This document shows, piece by piece, positions 52,817-61,820 of a stretch of DNA of 64,000 nt. Position 1 is the stretch's first letter. Each line of letters begins with the position of its first letter. This DNA comes from Nocardia niigatensis NBRC 100131 (lineage in GTDB: Bacteria > Actinomycetota > Actinomycetes > Mycobacteriales > Mycobacteriaceae): the NCBI RefSeq assembly GCF_000308655.1, contig NZ_BAGC01000050.1:1-64000 (forward strand), in the 5' to 3' direction. The position numbers and the translations under genes were made by a program. The notes below the pieces were generated by a model. It was given only the letters and a program-made list of their open reading frames with translations. It was not told the origin of the DNA and did not search any database.

Positions 52817-53256
52817 CCGACTGGAACCAATTCGAGGTTGGACTCGCCGAAGAGTTGGCAGGGCTTCCCGCCGGCGCCCTGGTCACCATCGATACCAAAG
52901 CGCCAGACACCGAGCCGGGGTTCGCGCAGTTTGCGCAATCGGAGGACAAGGTGGTGGCCGAACTAGGGGCCTACGCGGACCTCGACCGCGAGGCCGGGGT
53001 GAACGCACCCGGGGCCGCAGTGGTCCTCGCCGCGGGCTGGCACCCTCCAGTCGGCAGCGATCGCGACAACTGGTGGGTCGAGTTGCCATGGCCGGTGACC
53101 TCCGCGATTTACCGGCAGCTCGCGGCCATGGTGGTCATCGGGCTGAAGGATGCGTTTCATGTCTCCAGTCCCACACGTCTGGTGTACAAAGCGTGGAATT
53201 CGAATGCCGGAAACCGTCGCTTCGACCTCCCTCGGCTTGGAATCGAGAAGCAATGA
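52813..53256 (+). CDS. TY-Chap-like secretion chaperone
   Basis: The 147-residue product resembles the TY-Chap N-terminal domain, a YbjN/type III chaperone-like fold found with actinobacterial secreted toxins: FEVGLAEELAGLPAGALVTI, PGFAQFAQSEDKVVAELG, AAGWHPPVGSDRDNWWVELP, then AAMVVIGLKDAFHVSSPTRL. It starts at a GTG overlapping the DUF6301 stop and its own stop overlaps the next ATG, so three genes form one coupled operon. It may hold a toxin domain unfolded for export. Confidence 0.78.
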   Translation: MTDWNQFEVGLAEELAGLPAGALVTIDTKAPDTEPGFAQFAQSEDKVVAELGAYADLDREAGVNAPGAAVVLAAGWHPPVGSDRDNWWVELPWPVTSAIYRQLAAMVVIGLKDAFHVSSPTRLVYKAWNSNAGNRRFDLPRLGIEKQ

Positions 53257-53765
53257 CGACGCTATCGCACCACGATGGTCCGGCGATGACCCCGCCGAAC
53301 AGGCGTCTGCTGAAGCGTCGTCTCGAACTGGAGCTATCCGGGGAACTGGCTGCCGACCGTGTCGATCAACTCCGGCGCGATCTCGGGCTCAACTCCGCGG
53401 ACACACCCGGTGAAGGTTCGAACACCGTTCTGGGAGAACGCATCGAACGCAGTCCGCGCCATCGAAGTGTCGCGGAGATGGCGATGACCTTCGCGCGCCT
53501 CAGCAGACGAGAGTGGTCGCTGACGATCGACGCACTACCCCGAGCCGATATCGACCGCTGGCAGTGCTTAGCCGAAATCGCCTGCCGCATAGCGGGACTG
53601 AGCATCGTTGCGACCCGCACACCTGCGCCGACGGTTCTCACGGACGACGAGAGGCAAGAGATCGGCGAGCAAGCCGCACGCTTGACCGAACAATCGCAAC
53701 GCCGGCTCGACGAAATCCCATTCAGCACGCCGTTCGAAGCGTTCGCGGCCGATTCCCCGGAATGA
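53253..53765 (+). CDS. Hypothetical protein in chaperone operon
   Basis: A 170-residue soluble, mostly helical protein beginning MTTLSHHDGP at an ATG that overlaps the previous stop (ATGA). Residues 14-45 (NRRLLKRRLELELSGELAAD) and 125-160 are Arg/Glu-rich helices. No family is recognised. Coupled translation with the TY-Chap-like gene suggests a shared complex. Confidence 0.62.
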   Translation: MTTLSHHDGPAMTPPNRRLLKRRLELELSGELAADRVDQLRRDLGLNSADTPGEGSNTVLGERIERSPRHRSVAEMAMTFARLSRREWSLTIDALPRADIDRWQCLAEIACRIAGLSIVATRTPAPTVLTDDERQEIGEQAARLTEQSQRRLDEIPFSTPFEAFAADSPE

Positions 53766-53769
53766 CTCC

Positions 53770-54498
53770 ATGATTGATTCACCGCATGCCTGCCAGTTCT
53801 GCGGGCGGTATGTCCTCGAGGTCGAGGGATGGGCCGAATCCCTCAAGCCAGGCCACCAGGTCCTCACACCCTGGGGCAACGATCCGACGGTCTTTCACGG
53901 CTACTACCACTTGGCCTGTGTGCGCACATCCGAGTTCGGACCGAAGTTCAGGACCGAGTTGCTGAACTGGATCTGCCAGAAGGATCACCTCATCACGGTC
54001 CGGGGCAAGGACGGACTGTTGCATGACACCGTGCGCACGGGGCTCGGCTACACACAGCACCTCACTGCAACTGCGAGTGGCGACATCTATGAAAACCGGC
54101 GATTCGACCGATGGGTATTCGCGGAGAACGCCGGCCCGGTCCACTTCCTGGACATCGACCAGACACGCGCCTTGTCCGAGGGAAAGCCGCTTCGCGGCAA
54201 CAACGGCGGGCGGCATGCGCTTCTGCCCACGGACCCAGGAGACGCTGTCACCGGATGGGGGTTGGTCGAAGTACTCGACTTCCTCCACGTTCGCGACATC
54301 TACCAGGAAATGATCGATGGGTCCGCGCCGGAATACAGCTTCTGGAGGGGCGCCCCCAAGGGTTCGAGCTACGTGTCGACCTACTCGTTGTCGGCCGTAC
54401 GTCCGATTCCGTCCGATGTCGCCGAGTTCTTCCAGAACTACTTGCAGCGATACACTCTTAAGAGCCCCGAACAGGTCCGATCGAACGGCGACCGCTAG
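53770..54498 (+). CDS. Hypothetical protein with N-terminal CxxC
   Basis: The 242-residue protein starts 5 bases after the previous stop. CQFCGRYVLEVEGW at residue 8 and HLACVRTSEFG near 47 could make a zinc site (Cys-Cys with His/Cys). The rest is mixed alpha/beta (TRALSEGKPLRGNNGG, VHFLDIDQ, VVEVLDFLHVRDIYQEM). It is the last rightward gene of the toxin operon and probably an accessory or immunity protein, though nothing proves it. Confidence 0.65.
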   Translation: MIDSPHACQFCGRYVLEVEGWAESLKPGHQVLTPWGNDPTVFHGYYHLACVRTSEFGPKFRTELLNWICQKDHLITVRGKDGLLHDTVRTGLGYTQHLTATASGDIYENRRFDRWVFAENAGPVHFLDIDQTRALSEGKPLRGNNGGRHALLPTDPGDAVTGWGLVEVLDFLHVRDIYQEMIDGSAPEYSFWRGAPKGSSYVSTYSLSAVRPIPSDVAEFFQNYLQRYTLKSPEQVRSNGDR

Positions 54499-54563
54499 GC
54501 CGGTGAGCCCAGGTCGCGCAAAGCGTGACCATCGAGCCAATGTGTCGTGTACGAATCCTGCGG

Positions 54564-54935
54564 TCAGGCGTGGTCTTCTTTCCACCGCCGGACGTGATGA
54601 TCATCGTCCCAAGAGATGTCCTCCTGGTCGGGCGGATCGCCCTTCCAGGAGAAGAACCATTCGATCCAGTCCTCCCCCGGCAGTTCACTGGCGCTCGAGC
54701 CGTCAACAGCCAACTTGCGAGAGAACTCCTCGGCCGCTGCACGTTCGAGAACCGCGATCCGATCATCGTTGCGGTAATCGGCAGTGAATCGAGCCACCCG
54801 AGCCGGGTCGTACTGCCACATCTGGATGCCTTGATTCCAGACCAGCGCGTCATCGGATGCGTCGGTGGTGACGAAAATGGTGAACGGCGAAGTCTTTCCG
54901 AACTCCCCGCTGCAAACCGCTTGATAGAAAAGCAC
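54564..54935 (-). CDS. Small hypothetical protein, immunity-like
   Basis: A 123-residue protein on the minus strand from GTG 54935, preceded by GAGGAGATCGAA. It is acidic and Trp-rich (VWNQGIQMWQYDPARVARF, WIEWFFSWKGDPPDQ), a composition common in small actinobacterial immunity-type proteins. It converges with the toxin operon. The following 199 bases to the DUF397 gene hold nothing clear. Confidence 0.68.
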   Translation of the reverse strand: MLFYQAVCSGEFGKTSPFTIFVTTDASDDALVWNQGIQMWQYDPARVARFTADYRNDDRIAVLERAAAEEFSRKLAVDGSSASELPGEDWIEWFFSWKGDPPDQEDISWDDDHHVRRWKEDHA

Positions 54936-55134
54936 TTCGATCTCCTCGTCAGTGGGTGCCCGTCTCAGAGACCACCGGCAGATCGGCGAGGGCTACCGTC
55001 ACCAGCTCACTATGGGCAAGCGCACCTGGAGCATCGACCACGGATCTCACCTCAAGCATCTAGGCACACCATCATCCCTGGATTCCGCCCCTCGCTGTAG
55101 ATGATCTTGCCCGGCCGATTGTAGACGCTGACTA

Positions 55135-55482
55135 CTACGATCGATCTAAAGCCTGCTGAAAGTCGAATTCGCCGTCTGCTGCCCCCGCCACGAACGCCCT
55201 CCACTCGATCTCGTTGAACCGCAACTGAACAGCGTCAGACGAGACGATCGTGTCAGGAGTGTCGCGGGTAATGACTGCGGCGCCATTGCAACTGGGACGC
55301 CCCTCCAGAACCTCGTTCACGAAGTCTGACCATTGCTCCGCGGTAAACGCGATGGTGCCGTGATCGTGGTGCTTGGCGTGCCTCACGAAGACCGTTGACG
55401 GAGTTGGGGCGACATCGACGCAGCCTTCACCGTTTCCGCTGTAGCTGGAGGTCCGCCATGCCCGGCGGTCTACGGTGCCCAT
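55135..55482 (-). CDS. DUF397 domain protein
   Basis: The 115-residue protein opens with WRTSSYSGNGEGCVDVAP, the DUF397 signature, followed by VFVRHAKHHDHGTIAFTAEQWSDF in two pieces; residues 60-115 look like a second, weaker DUF397 copy. DUF397 proteins pair with XRE-DUF5753 regulators, as in the BldB/WhiJ-type systems of Streptomyces. It starts 9 bases after the XRE gene stop, so the pair is one operon. Confidence 0.9.
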   Translation of the reverse strand: MGTVDRRAWRTSSYSGNGEGCVDVAPTPSTVFVRHAKHHDHGTIAFTAEQWSDFVNEVLEGRPSCNGAAVITRDTPDTIVSSDAVQLRFNEIEWRAFVAGAADGEFDFQQALDRS

Positions 55483-55491
55483 CGATCGCTC

Positions 55492-56361
55492 CTACTGTTC
55501 CAGTGCTGCGAGCCGACGCTTGATCGCGTCTACCGACTCGGACTCGGACAACGCAGCTGCGCACATCCGGTCGATCGCCATTTTATACAGCTCGACCTGA
55601 TCCTCTTCCTGGACGTAAAGAGCACCGGCCGGGTATTCGATGTATCCGATGCTGCGGGCGGACTCGAAGTTCAAGACGATGAAGTCGCCGTCGAGGCCGT
55701 CATGCACGGCAACGTCGACGGGCATGACGTGGAGTTCGACGTTCGGGAGCGCGGCTAGCTCCAGCAGATGCTCGTACTGCGGCTTCATGACCTGAAGTCC
55801 GCCGGCGATGCGGTCGAGGACGTACTCCTCCATCACGACCCGCATGTGCAACGGATGCTCGCCGGTCAGACGCTGACGAGCCATTCGCCCGCGGACGACC
55901 TGAGGCGCGTCAGCGGGAGCGACCCGCAGATGGCCCTCCAGCAGCGCGGCCGCGTACTCGGGTGTCTGCATCTGCCCGGGAAGGTGCAGCGAGGTATAGC
56001 AGTACTGGCTTTCGGCGAGTCCTTCGAGACCGACGAAGGTCTTGAACCAGTTCGGAAAGACCGGGCCGAAGGGCGCCCACCATGTGGCTTGGTCTGCTTG
56101 CCCTGCCAGGGCGGAGACCCGCTCAATGTGTGTGCGATCGACTCCGTACGCCTCCAGCAGGACCGCAACCTCGGTTGACTGCTGGTTCGACTTGCCGGTC
56201 TCCAAGTAGTTGATCTTCGTTGCAGTGCAGTCGATCTTCTCGCCAGCCTGCTTCTGCGACATCCGTGCGCGTTCGCGCGCGTCCTTGAGTTCCCGGCCGA
56301 TCAGGAACCGGAGCGCGTTGGGATCGGAGCGCCTACCCATCTCAGTCACACAGTCCTCCAT
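55492..56361 (-). CDS. XRE-family regulator with DUF5753 domain
   Basis: A 289-residue regulator: helix-turn-helix at about residues 20-75 (RMSQKQAGEKIDCTATKINY) and the DUF5753 domain at about 100-285 (YCYTSLHLPGQMQTPEYAAA, then PNVELHVMPVDVAVHDGLDG). The start at 56361 (MEDCVTEM) is annotated; a GTG at 56349 lies just after GGAGGACT and is equally plausible. It forms a toxin-antitoxin-like or developmental regulatory pair with DUF397 and often controls its own promoter. Confidence 0.9.
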   Translation of the reverse strand: MEDCVTEMGRRSDPNALRFLIGRELKDARERARMSQKQAGEKIDCTATKINYLETGKSNQQSTEVAVLLEAYGVDRTHIERVSALAGQADQATWWAPFGPVFPNWFKTFVGLEGLAESQYCYTSLHLPGQMQTPEYAAALLEGHLRVAPADAPQVVRGRMARQRLTGEHPLHMRVVMEEYVLDRIAGGLQVMKPQYEHLLELAALPNVELHVMPVDVAVHDGLDGDFIVLNFESARSIGYIEYPAGALYVQEEDQVELYKMAIDRMCAAALSESESVDAIKRRLAALEQ

Positions 56362-56943
56362 GTTCACGGCGGCCCCATGTTTACGGCGGTCGTCAGCACA
56401 ATAGCGCGCTTCGTTGCCTCGGCTGAGCCCGTAGAGTGACCTGATACGTGGACACAACACGTGGGGACAGTGGCGGCGGAGCTACTAGGGCCGGAACCCC
56501 TTGTGCGAGTACCGAATCGACCAGCTGTGGTTGACGGTGGACTTCGCGCGGCCAGACGGCGAGAACCGGGCCGGCGGCGGACATACCGCGTTACCTCGAT
56601 ATCGGCGGATACTCGCAGCTCAGGGCGGGTTGGTGTTTGTGTAGATGCTGTCTATGCCACCCCCGGAGGCACCACTGACAGAGCTCCCCGTCGTTATCGG
56701 CATGCCCGGGAGTGGTTTTCGATTCGTCGCGTCCGATCCGTGACGAGACCGGAACCCGCCCTGAGGAAGTACCGCGTCGGAACGGGCGCTGACGGTCACA
56801 GTGGTCACGGGTATAGGTGGGTCTTCGCGACGCGGGTGTCGAATGTTCCGATGTGGCAGGTGACGGGGTCTAGCCTCTGTGGTGTCTCAGTTACGAGATG
56901 GCAAACCGGATTGGTTCGATGGTGGCGAGTCTTAGGAGGGCCT
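56362..56943. other. Spacer with small open frames, no clear gene
   Basis: The 582 bases between the XRE regulator and the DUF1254 lipoprotein contain no standard gene. Two short plus frames look partly protein-like: one ending near 56643 (EYRIDQLWLTVDFARPDG, no clear start), and one from ATG near 56645 (MLSMPPPEAPLTELPV) of about 32 codons. These could be remnants at the right edge of the island. Confidence 0.4.
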
Positions 56944-58362
56944 GTGAGCTCGAGATCGCATCGAGGCAAGATTCTCGCGGTATTGGTCAGCGCGGCGGTT
57001 CTCGCGCTGGGCGTGAGCGCGTGTTCCAAGAATTCATCGTCGGGTTCGACTGTGAGTGAGGAGGCGGCGATGAAGGCGTATGTCTACTCCTATCCGCTGG
57101 TGTCAGTGGAGGTGACGCGACGGCAATCGACGAATGTGCCGCGCCCGGATGGGCGTGGGGCCGCGCCGATGAATCAGTTCGCCAACATGGCGTTCCTTCC
57201 AGACGCGTCGTTCAACGGCGTGGTGCGCGCGAATGTCGACACCCTGTATTCATCGATGTTCTACGACGTGTCCAAAGAGCCGCTGGTGATCAGCGTTCCG
57301 GACATGGGCGATCGGTATCACCTGTTCCCGATCATGGACATGTGGACCAATGTGCAGGCGTCACCGGGCACCCGCACCCTGGGCGCGGGCCACGCTTATC
57401 AGTTCGCCATCACCGGCCCTGACTGGCACGGCACCCTCCCCGAGGGCGTGCACGAGTACAAAATGCCCACCGACGGCGGCTGGATCATCGGCCGTATCCA
57501 GGTCAACGGACCCGACGACATCCCCGCCGTCGCAGCCATCCAGCAGCAACTGACCGCCGCGCCGCTGAGCGCCTACGGCAGCGCCTACACCCCGCCGGAA
57601 AACACTGATCCACAACAGGATTGGCCTGTCGGACAAGAGGTCGCGACCTACATCCACAATCTGTCCCCGCAACAGTACTGGGATCTCTACTACTCCAGCC
57701 TGTCGCACAACCAGCCTCGTCCCGAGGACAAGGATCTGCTCTCCGAGCTGGCCAAGGCCGGGTGGACGCCGGACACGAAGCTCGACTTGGCGAAGCTCTC
57801 GGATTCCGACCGCAAGACCTGGGAGAACGCCTGGCCCAAGGCATTGTCGAAGATCGAGGTTGATCTCGGCGGCAAGCCCGTCAACGGCTGGAACATCGCC
57901 AGCGCGGGCATGGGCACCTACGGTACGGACTACGACCGGCGCGCAGTCGTGGCCCACGGCGGTCTGGGCGCGAACCTGCCCGAGGACGCGATCTATCCGA
58001 ACACCCGTGTCGACGCGACCAGCGCGACGCTGACCTCCGACCGGAACTATGTCCTGCACTTCGCCGCCGATGAGATCCCGCCGGTGCGTGCGTTCTGGTC
58101 GCTGACGATGTACAACGACAAGGGGTTCTTCGTCGTTAATCCGATCAACCGCTATGCGGTACGCGGCGAGCAGATGCGCAAGAATCCCGACGGCTCGCTC
58201 GATGTGTACATCCAACGCGAAAACCCCGGCCCGGAAAAGGAATCCAACTGGCTGCCCGCCCCGGAATCAGGTGAGTTCAACCTGATGCTGCGGCTGTACT
58301 GGCCCGACAACAAGATCATCGACGGGTCCTGGAACCCGCCCGGTGTAAAGACGGCGGCCTGA
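56944..58362 (+). CDS. DUF1254/DUF1214 lipoprotein
   Basis: A 472-residue protein from GTG 56944, preceded by TAGGAGGGCCT. The lipobox LGVSAC ends a signal peptide at about residue 27. The DUF1254 domain (about 40-170) shows YVYSYPLVSVEVTR and VRANVDTLYSSMFYDVS; DUF1214 (about 350-460) shows RAFWSLTMYNDKGFFV and PDGSLDVYIQRENPGP. Family members are exported proteins of unknown activity, common in mycobacteria and Nocardia. It stands alone, ending before a strong hairpin. Confidence 0.9.
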   Translation: MSSRSHRGKILAVLVSAAVLALGVSACSKNSSSGSTVSEEAAMKAYVYSYPLVSVEVTRRQSTNVPRPDGRGAAPMNQFANMAFLPDASFNGVVRANVDTLYSSMFYDVSKEPLVISVPDMGDRYHLFPIMDMWTNVQASPGTRTLGAGHAYQFAITGPDWHGTLPEGVHEYKMPTDGGWIIGRIQVNGPDDIPAVAAIQQQLTAAPLSAYGSAYTPPENTDPQQDWPVGQEVATYIHNLSPQQYWDLYYSSLSHNQPRPEDKDLLSELAKAGWTPDTKLDLAKLSDSDRKTWENAWPKALSKIEVDLGGKPVNGWNIASAGMGTYGTDYDRRAVVAHGGLGANLPEDAIYPNTRVDATSATLTSDRNYVLHFAADEIPPVRAFWSLTMYNDKGFFVVNPINRYAVRGEQMRKNPDGSLDVYIQRENPGPEKESNWLPAPESGEFNLMLRLYWPDNKIIDGSWNPPGVKTAA

Positions 58363-58504
58363 GAGCGGAGGGGTACCGGCCGCGACCTGGTCGCGCCACA
58401 CCCGCGGCAAGACGCATAAATGCCGGATGAGGTGCAGAATCCTGGATCGGATGCACTGCGCACTTCAATGACGGGTGCCCGCGGGACCCCTTCCCGGTAG
58501 ACAC

Positions 58505-58540
58505 GATCTGCACCACAGATTTCTATCTGTGGTGCAGATC
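58505..58540. terminator. Perfect 16-bp hairpin between convergent genes
   Basis: GATCTGCACCACAGAT at 58505-58520 pairs perfectly with 58525-58540 around a TTCT loop. It sits 142 bases after the DUF1254 gene and 22 bases before the end of the leftward remnant. AT content and lack of a T-run are unusual for a terminator, so another role is possible. Confidence 0.6.
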
Positions 58541-58562
58541 GACTCATTGGTCCGGTTGAGTG

Positions 58563-59057
58563 TTACAGGGAACCGTCAGCGGCCCTGAGCGGGCACCCGG
58601 TCGACTCGAAGGCCGCCTTGGAAGTGTAGGAACCGTCGGGAAGATGGGAGCCTATGACGGACTTTCCGTCGCCCGGAGTCTCGGTGTCCTGAACCGCATG
58701 GCCGAATCCCCTGTCGGGAAGCATGTTTCGCAAGATCAGGTATCCGTCGTCCGGATGCGTCCGCCACACCGGTGACTGCGCCGCGGGAAAGGTGGCGGGT
58801 TTGCCGGGCTGGTCACGCAGTGCGGAGTACTTGTCCATCGGCAGCTTCGCCACCGCCGGGGTGGTGGTCGCCGCGTCGACCTTCGCGCACAGCTGCTGCC
58901 CGGTGAGGACCTGCCCGTCGGGAATACGCAGCTCGGGCTCGGGCAAGCCGACGCCGCCGGTGCTGTCACGGTCACGGTCGGGCAGGTAGAGCCCAGTGGT
59001 CGCGAACCCGACATCGACTCCACTCTCGACATCATGCGCACGGTTCTGCTCGCTCAC
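58563..59057 (-). pseudogene. Probable 5'-truncated gene
   Basis: The minus frame is protein-like from a GTG at 59057 (SEQNRAHDVE) to the stop at 58563: ALRDQPGKPATFPAAQ, SPVWRTHPDDGYLILRNML, PDGSYTSKAAFESTGC. No ribosome binding site precedes the GTG and upstream sequence turns Arg/Pro-rich, so the 5' part is probably lost. I know no family. The last part looks like an extracellular protein's C-terminus. Confidence 0.5.
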
Positions 59058-59849
59058 TCGTAGACGGCAAGCCCGCTGCCGGTGAGCCGGGCGGTTCAGC
59101 CCGGGCGATGCTCGGCGCTCCTCGGCGATAAACCCGCGTCGAGGACCTGGCGGCCTGATCCAAATGTCCCGTCGCGACGACACCCCCCGCCGCCTGTTCA
59201 TCACCGGCCGAATGGCCGCAATGAGCAAGGAATCCATCAACCGCTACGCGAAGTACGGTTCCCGCACCGCCAATCACGCATGGCTGCCAGACCCCGGCTC
59301 ACCTCACCGATAGAACTGAGACCAGCGATTATTCCGGGTTCCATTGCGCGGGAACGTCGACGACCCTCTTGACCGCAGAGCCGTTGTGGGCGGTATGGCC
59401 GAGGGCTCCGGCCGCGCAGCTGCGTGCAGAGCTGGCGCTGGGTCCGCCAGGTCGTCGCAATGATCGGTATTACCAACCACACGCCGCGAGCCGCCTGTCG
59501 ACCCACTGATCCGCGCGGTGAAAGCTGTTCTGTGGCAAGGGTTCCGGATCGCCCGCTGCGGGCTTTTCCCTGCCATTCCGATGTTCTCGGTGGCCGTAGC
59601 GGCGGCGGGGCGCGGCAGTCAGGGCCGAAGGTCCGGCGTGGACAGCCGTCGACTGGCGCGCTCCGATTTCACCGCGCGCCCGGCGGCTGCCGTTGGCGTG
59701 GTCCCTCACGCTCCTCGCTGGGAATGTTTCTCGCAGTGGGGTTTCGGCAGTGGTCGCCATGGTTCGTGCCGAGCGTCGGTGGGGTCGCACGGCACGGCCG
59801 CCGCACTGTGGCGCCGGCCGGCGCACGTCCTTCCGCGGGGGCGGCCGGG
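59058..59849. other. Low-coding region
   Basis: About 790 bases without a credible full gene. One short plus frame at 59164-59313 (49 codons, MSRRDDTPRR, then MSKESINRYAKYG) is in-phase and GC-rich at third positions but has no ribosome binding site. A GCCCG-CTG-CGGGC-TTTTCCC terminator-like hairpin is at 59551-59568. The region looks like decayed sequence. Confidence 0.4.
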
Positions 59850-60362
59850 TCAGAGATGCCGGAAGATCCAGCGGGCGCGTGGTTCGTCGCCGACGCGGCC
59901 GAGCAGTGCGACGGGTGAGGTGGAAGCGGTGTCGCCGTACAGGGTTTGGCTGGGATCCGAGGCCAGGCTGAGGCGGCGGTTGCCATTGGTTTCGCTCACG
60001 TACCACAGGCCGGTGTCGGCGACGCCGCACACGTTCTGGCCGACGGAGTAGGTCAGCGAGTCGAGCCGGACGGGCTGCAGGCACAACCTGGTCGACGAGT
60101 TGAGCAGCTGGAACACCGGACCGGCGGGCCGGTAGCCGATCAGCACGAGCTGCCACCGGTTGATGTCGGCGCTGTCGTCGGTGCCGCCGCGCGCCCCGGC
60201 GATGTCGGCCGCGGTGACCACAGGGCGCAGTGTGTAGGCGGGCTCGGCCTCGAGGAAGATCCGATATCCACCGGGCCGGAGCGGTTCGGCGGCGGCGGGT
60301 GCGGCCGCGAGCGCGGCGGCGAGGACGTGAGCCACGATCACGAGGACTGCGCGGGCGGACAT
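59850..60362 (-). CDS. Secreted ricin-like beta-trefoil protein
   Basis: The 170-residue protein has a signal peptide (MSARAVLVIVAHVLAAALAA, cleavage near AEP) and a body with the internal repeats of a beta-trefoil: FQLLNSSTRLCLQPV, GLWYVSETNGNRRLSL and ALLGRVGDEPRARWIF, the last close to the QxW-type pattern. Two cysteines could bond. It may bind carbohydrate outside the cell. The start follows AAAGGACCCC. The 283-base spacer upstream shows no gene. Confidence 0.72.
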   Translation of the reverse strand: MSARAVLVIVAHVLAAALAAAPAAAEPLRPGGYRIFLEAEPAYTLRPVVTAADIAGARGGTDDSADINRWQLVLIGYRPAGPVFQLLNSSTRLCLQPVRLDSLTYSVGQNVCGVADTGLWYVSETNGNRRLSLASDPSQTLYGDTASTSPVALLGRVGDEPRARWIFRHL

Positions 60363-60645
60363 GACGCTGGGGTCCTTTCACGGAAGCGGGTCAGGCGGGG
60401 CGAATCATGTAGTGCACAGCGTGAATTCACGAAAGATGACGTGCCCGGTTGGAAGACACGGGCACGCCACCCCGCGTATTCGACGCCGGATCTGCCCCGG
60501 AGCGCCCGATATGTACCGAACACGCGGAGCGTCCGGAATTGGCAGCGACAGCCCACGGCTCGGCACCGCGAGCCGACGATGCCGCGTTGCTTGTCGGTTT
60601 TCGGTGTGATGGGAGGAATATCCAGAATTCGCCAGAACCGCGCCG

Positions 60646-61042
60646 ATGAGCTGGCCGGTGATCCCAGCGCCGGGCAACCGGGCCAGGCGTGCAGCCTGGA
60701 TCGACGCCCAGAACATCGAGACCTTGTACCTCTCCGCCGTCACCGTCGGCGAGCTGAGCTACGGCATCGCCGCCATGCCCGGCGGCCGCCGCCGTGATGT
60801 GCTCGCCGAGCAGCTGGAGAGCCGTGTACTGCCGCTGTTCGCCGGTCGCATGATCGCCTACGACCTCGCTGCCGCCGCGGCATACGCCCGCCTCATGTCC
60901 GCCGCCCGCGCCGCCGGACTGGCCGTCGCCACCACCCGGCATGATTGCAGCCACGGCGGCCGCCGCAGACTTCACCGTCGCCACCCGCGACGCCTCGCCG
61001 TTCGAGGCCGCTGGAGTGCCCACTATCGACCCGTGGCAGTAG
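60646..61042 (+). pseudogene. VapC-type PIN toxin remnant
   Basis: The frame from 60646 reads IETLYLSAVTVGELSYGIAA and RMIAYDLAAAAAYARLMSAA, typical of VapC PIN-domain toxins. Near 60940 the frame must shift by +1 to continue MIAATAAAADFTVATRDASP to FEAAGVPTIDPWQ and a stop at 61042. The N-terminal catalytic Asp (LDTNV-like) is missing. Both defects mark it as dead; no VapB partner is seen. Confidence 0.78.
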
Positions 61043-61391
61043 CCCACGGCCGCAACGGATTTCACCGATCTCCGCTGTTAGCGGATGGGAACGGTGCGCG
61101 ACGACACGGAGACGAACCGGGCAACCCGGTCCGGCCGGGGTCGCGGCGGGGCCGACCGGGGCGACCCCTTTTCTCGGTCATGCGACCAATAACTTGATGC
61201 GAAAGTGTCAAAAGTTCATCACGGTTGGTTTGCTATCCGCTATCCTCACACGCGAGGCACCGGGTGGTTCCGAAAAATAGTGCGAGCCAAGGGTATTGAA
61301 GTCGGGCACGCGGACAGTCCGACCGGCCGGTCGCCACGCCGTCGGTGCTTCGTGTGGAAGCAGTGATCCGTCCGGACAGCAAGGAAACGCC
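61043..61391. other. Intergenic, no gene seen
   Basis: The 349 bases between the VapC remnant and the next secreted-protein gene show no coding sequence. The AT-richer part at 61190-61290 is the likely promoter region. Confidence 0.45.
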
Positions 61392-61808
61392 GTGTACGCA
61401 CGCTCCCTCGTCACCGCACTCGCTGCGGTCGCCGCCACCTCCGTGCTCGCCACCGGCACCGCGGGCGCGGCCCCCACCCTCACCGTGGACGCCGCCCGGG
61501 AAATCAACGGAAACGCGGTGGTCAGCGTCTCCTATCAGTGCACCGCCGGTCTGGGCGCCGAACTCTCGGTGACCGTCCGCGCGACGCCCTACCAGGGCTC
61601 CGGCGTCAACGGCAGCTCCCTGGCTCCCGCCCTCTGCATCGGCATCCCCCAGCAGGCCACCGTCACAGTGAATCCCGTCCAGCTCTTCGACGACACCGCC
61701 GCCAAATTCCAGTCCGGTTCCATCACCGACATCACCGTCACTGTCCTCGACCTGACCTTGAACTCCCCGGTCACCACCACGAAGAAGCGCTTCGATCACC
61801 TCGGCTGA
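61392..61808 (+). CDS. Small secreted protein
   Basis: The 138-residue protein begins at GTG 61392 after AAGGAAACGCC. It has a signal peptide ending near GTAGAA (residue 27) and a beta-rich mature part with two cysteines (YQCTAG, ALCIGI), suggestive of an immunoglobulin-like or similar disulfide-bonded fold. Related small exported proteins are common in Nocardia; function is unknown. It converges with the nickel transporter gene 12 bases away. Confidence 0.8.
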   Translation: MYARSLVTALAAVAATSVLATGTAGAAPTLTVDAAREINGNAVVSVSYQCTAGLGAELSVTVRATPYQGSGVNGSSLAPALCIGIPQQATVTVNPVQLFDDTAAKFQSGSITDITVTVLDLTLNSPVTTTKKRFDHLG

Positions 61809-61820
61809 CCGGCCGGCCCG

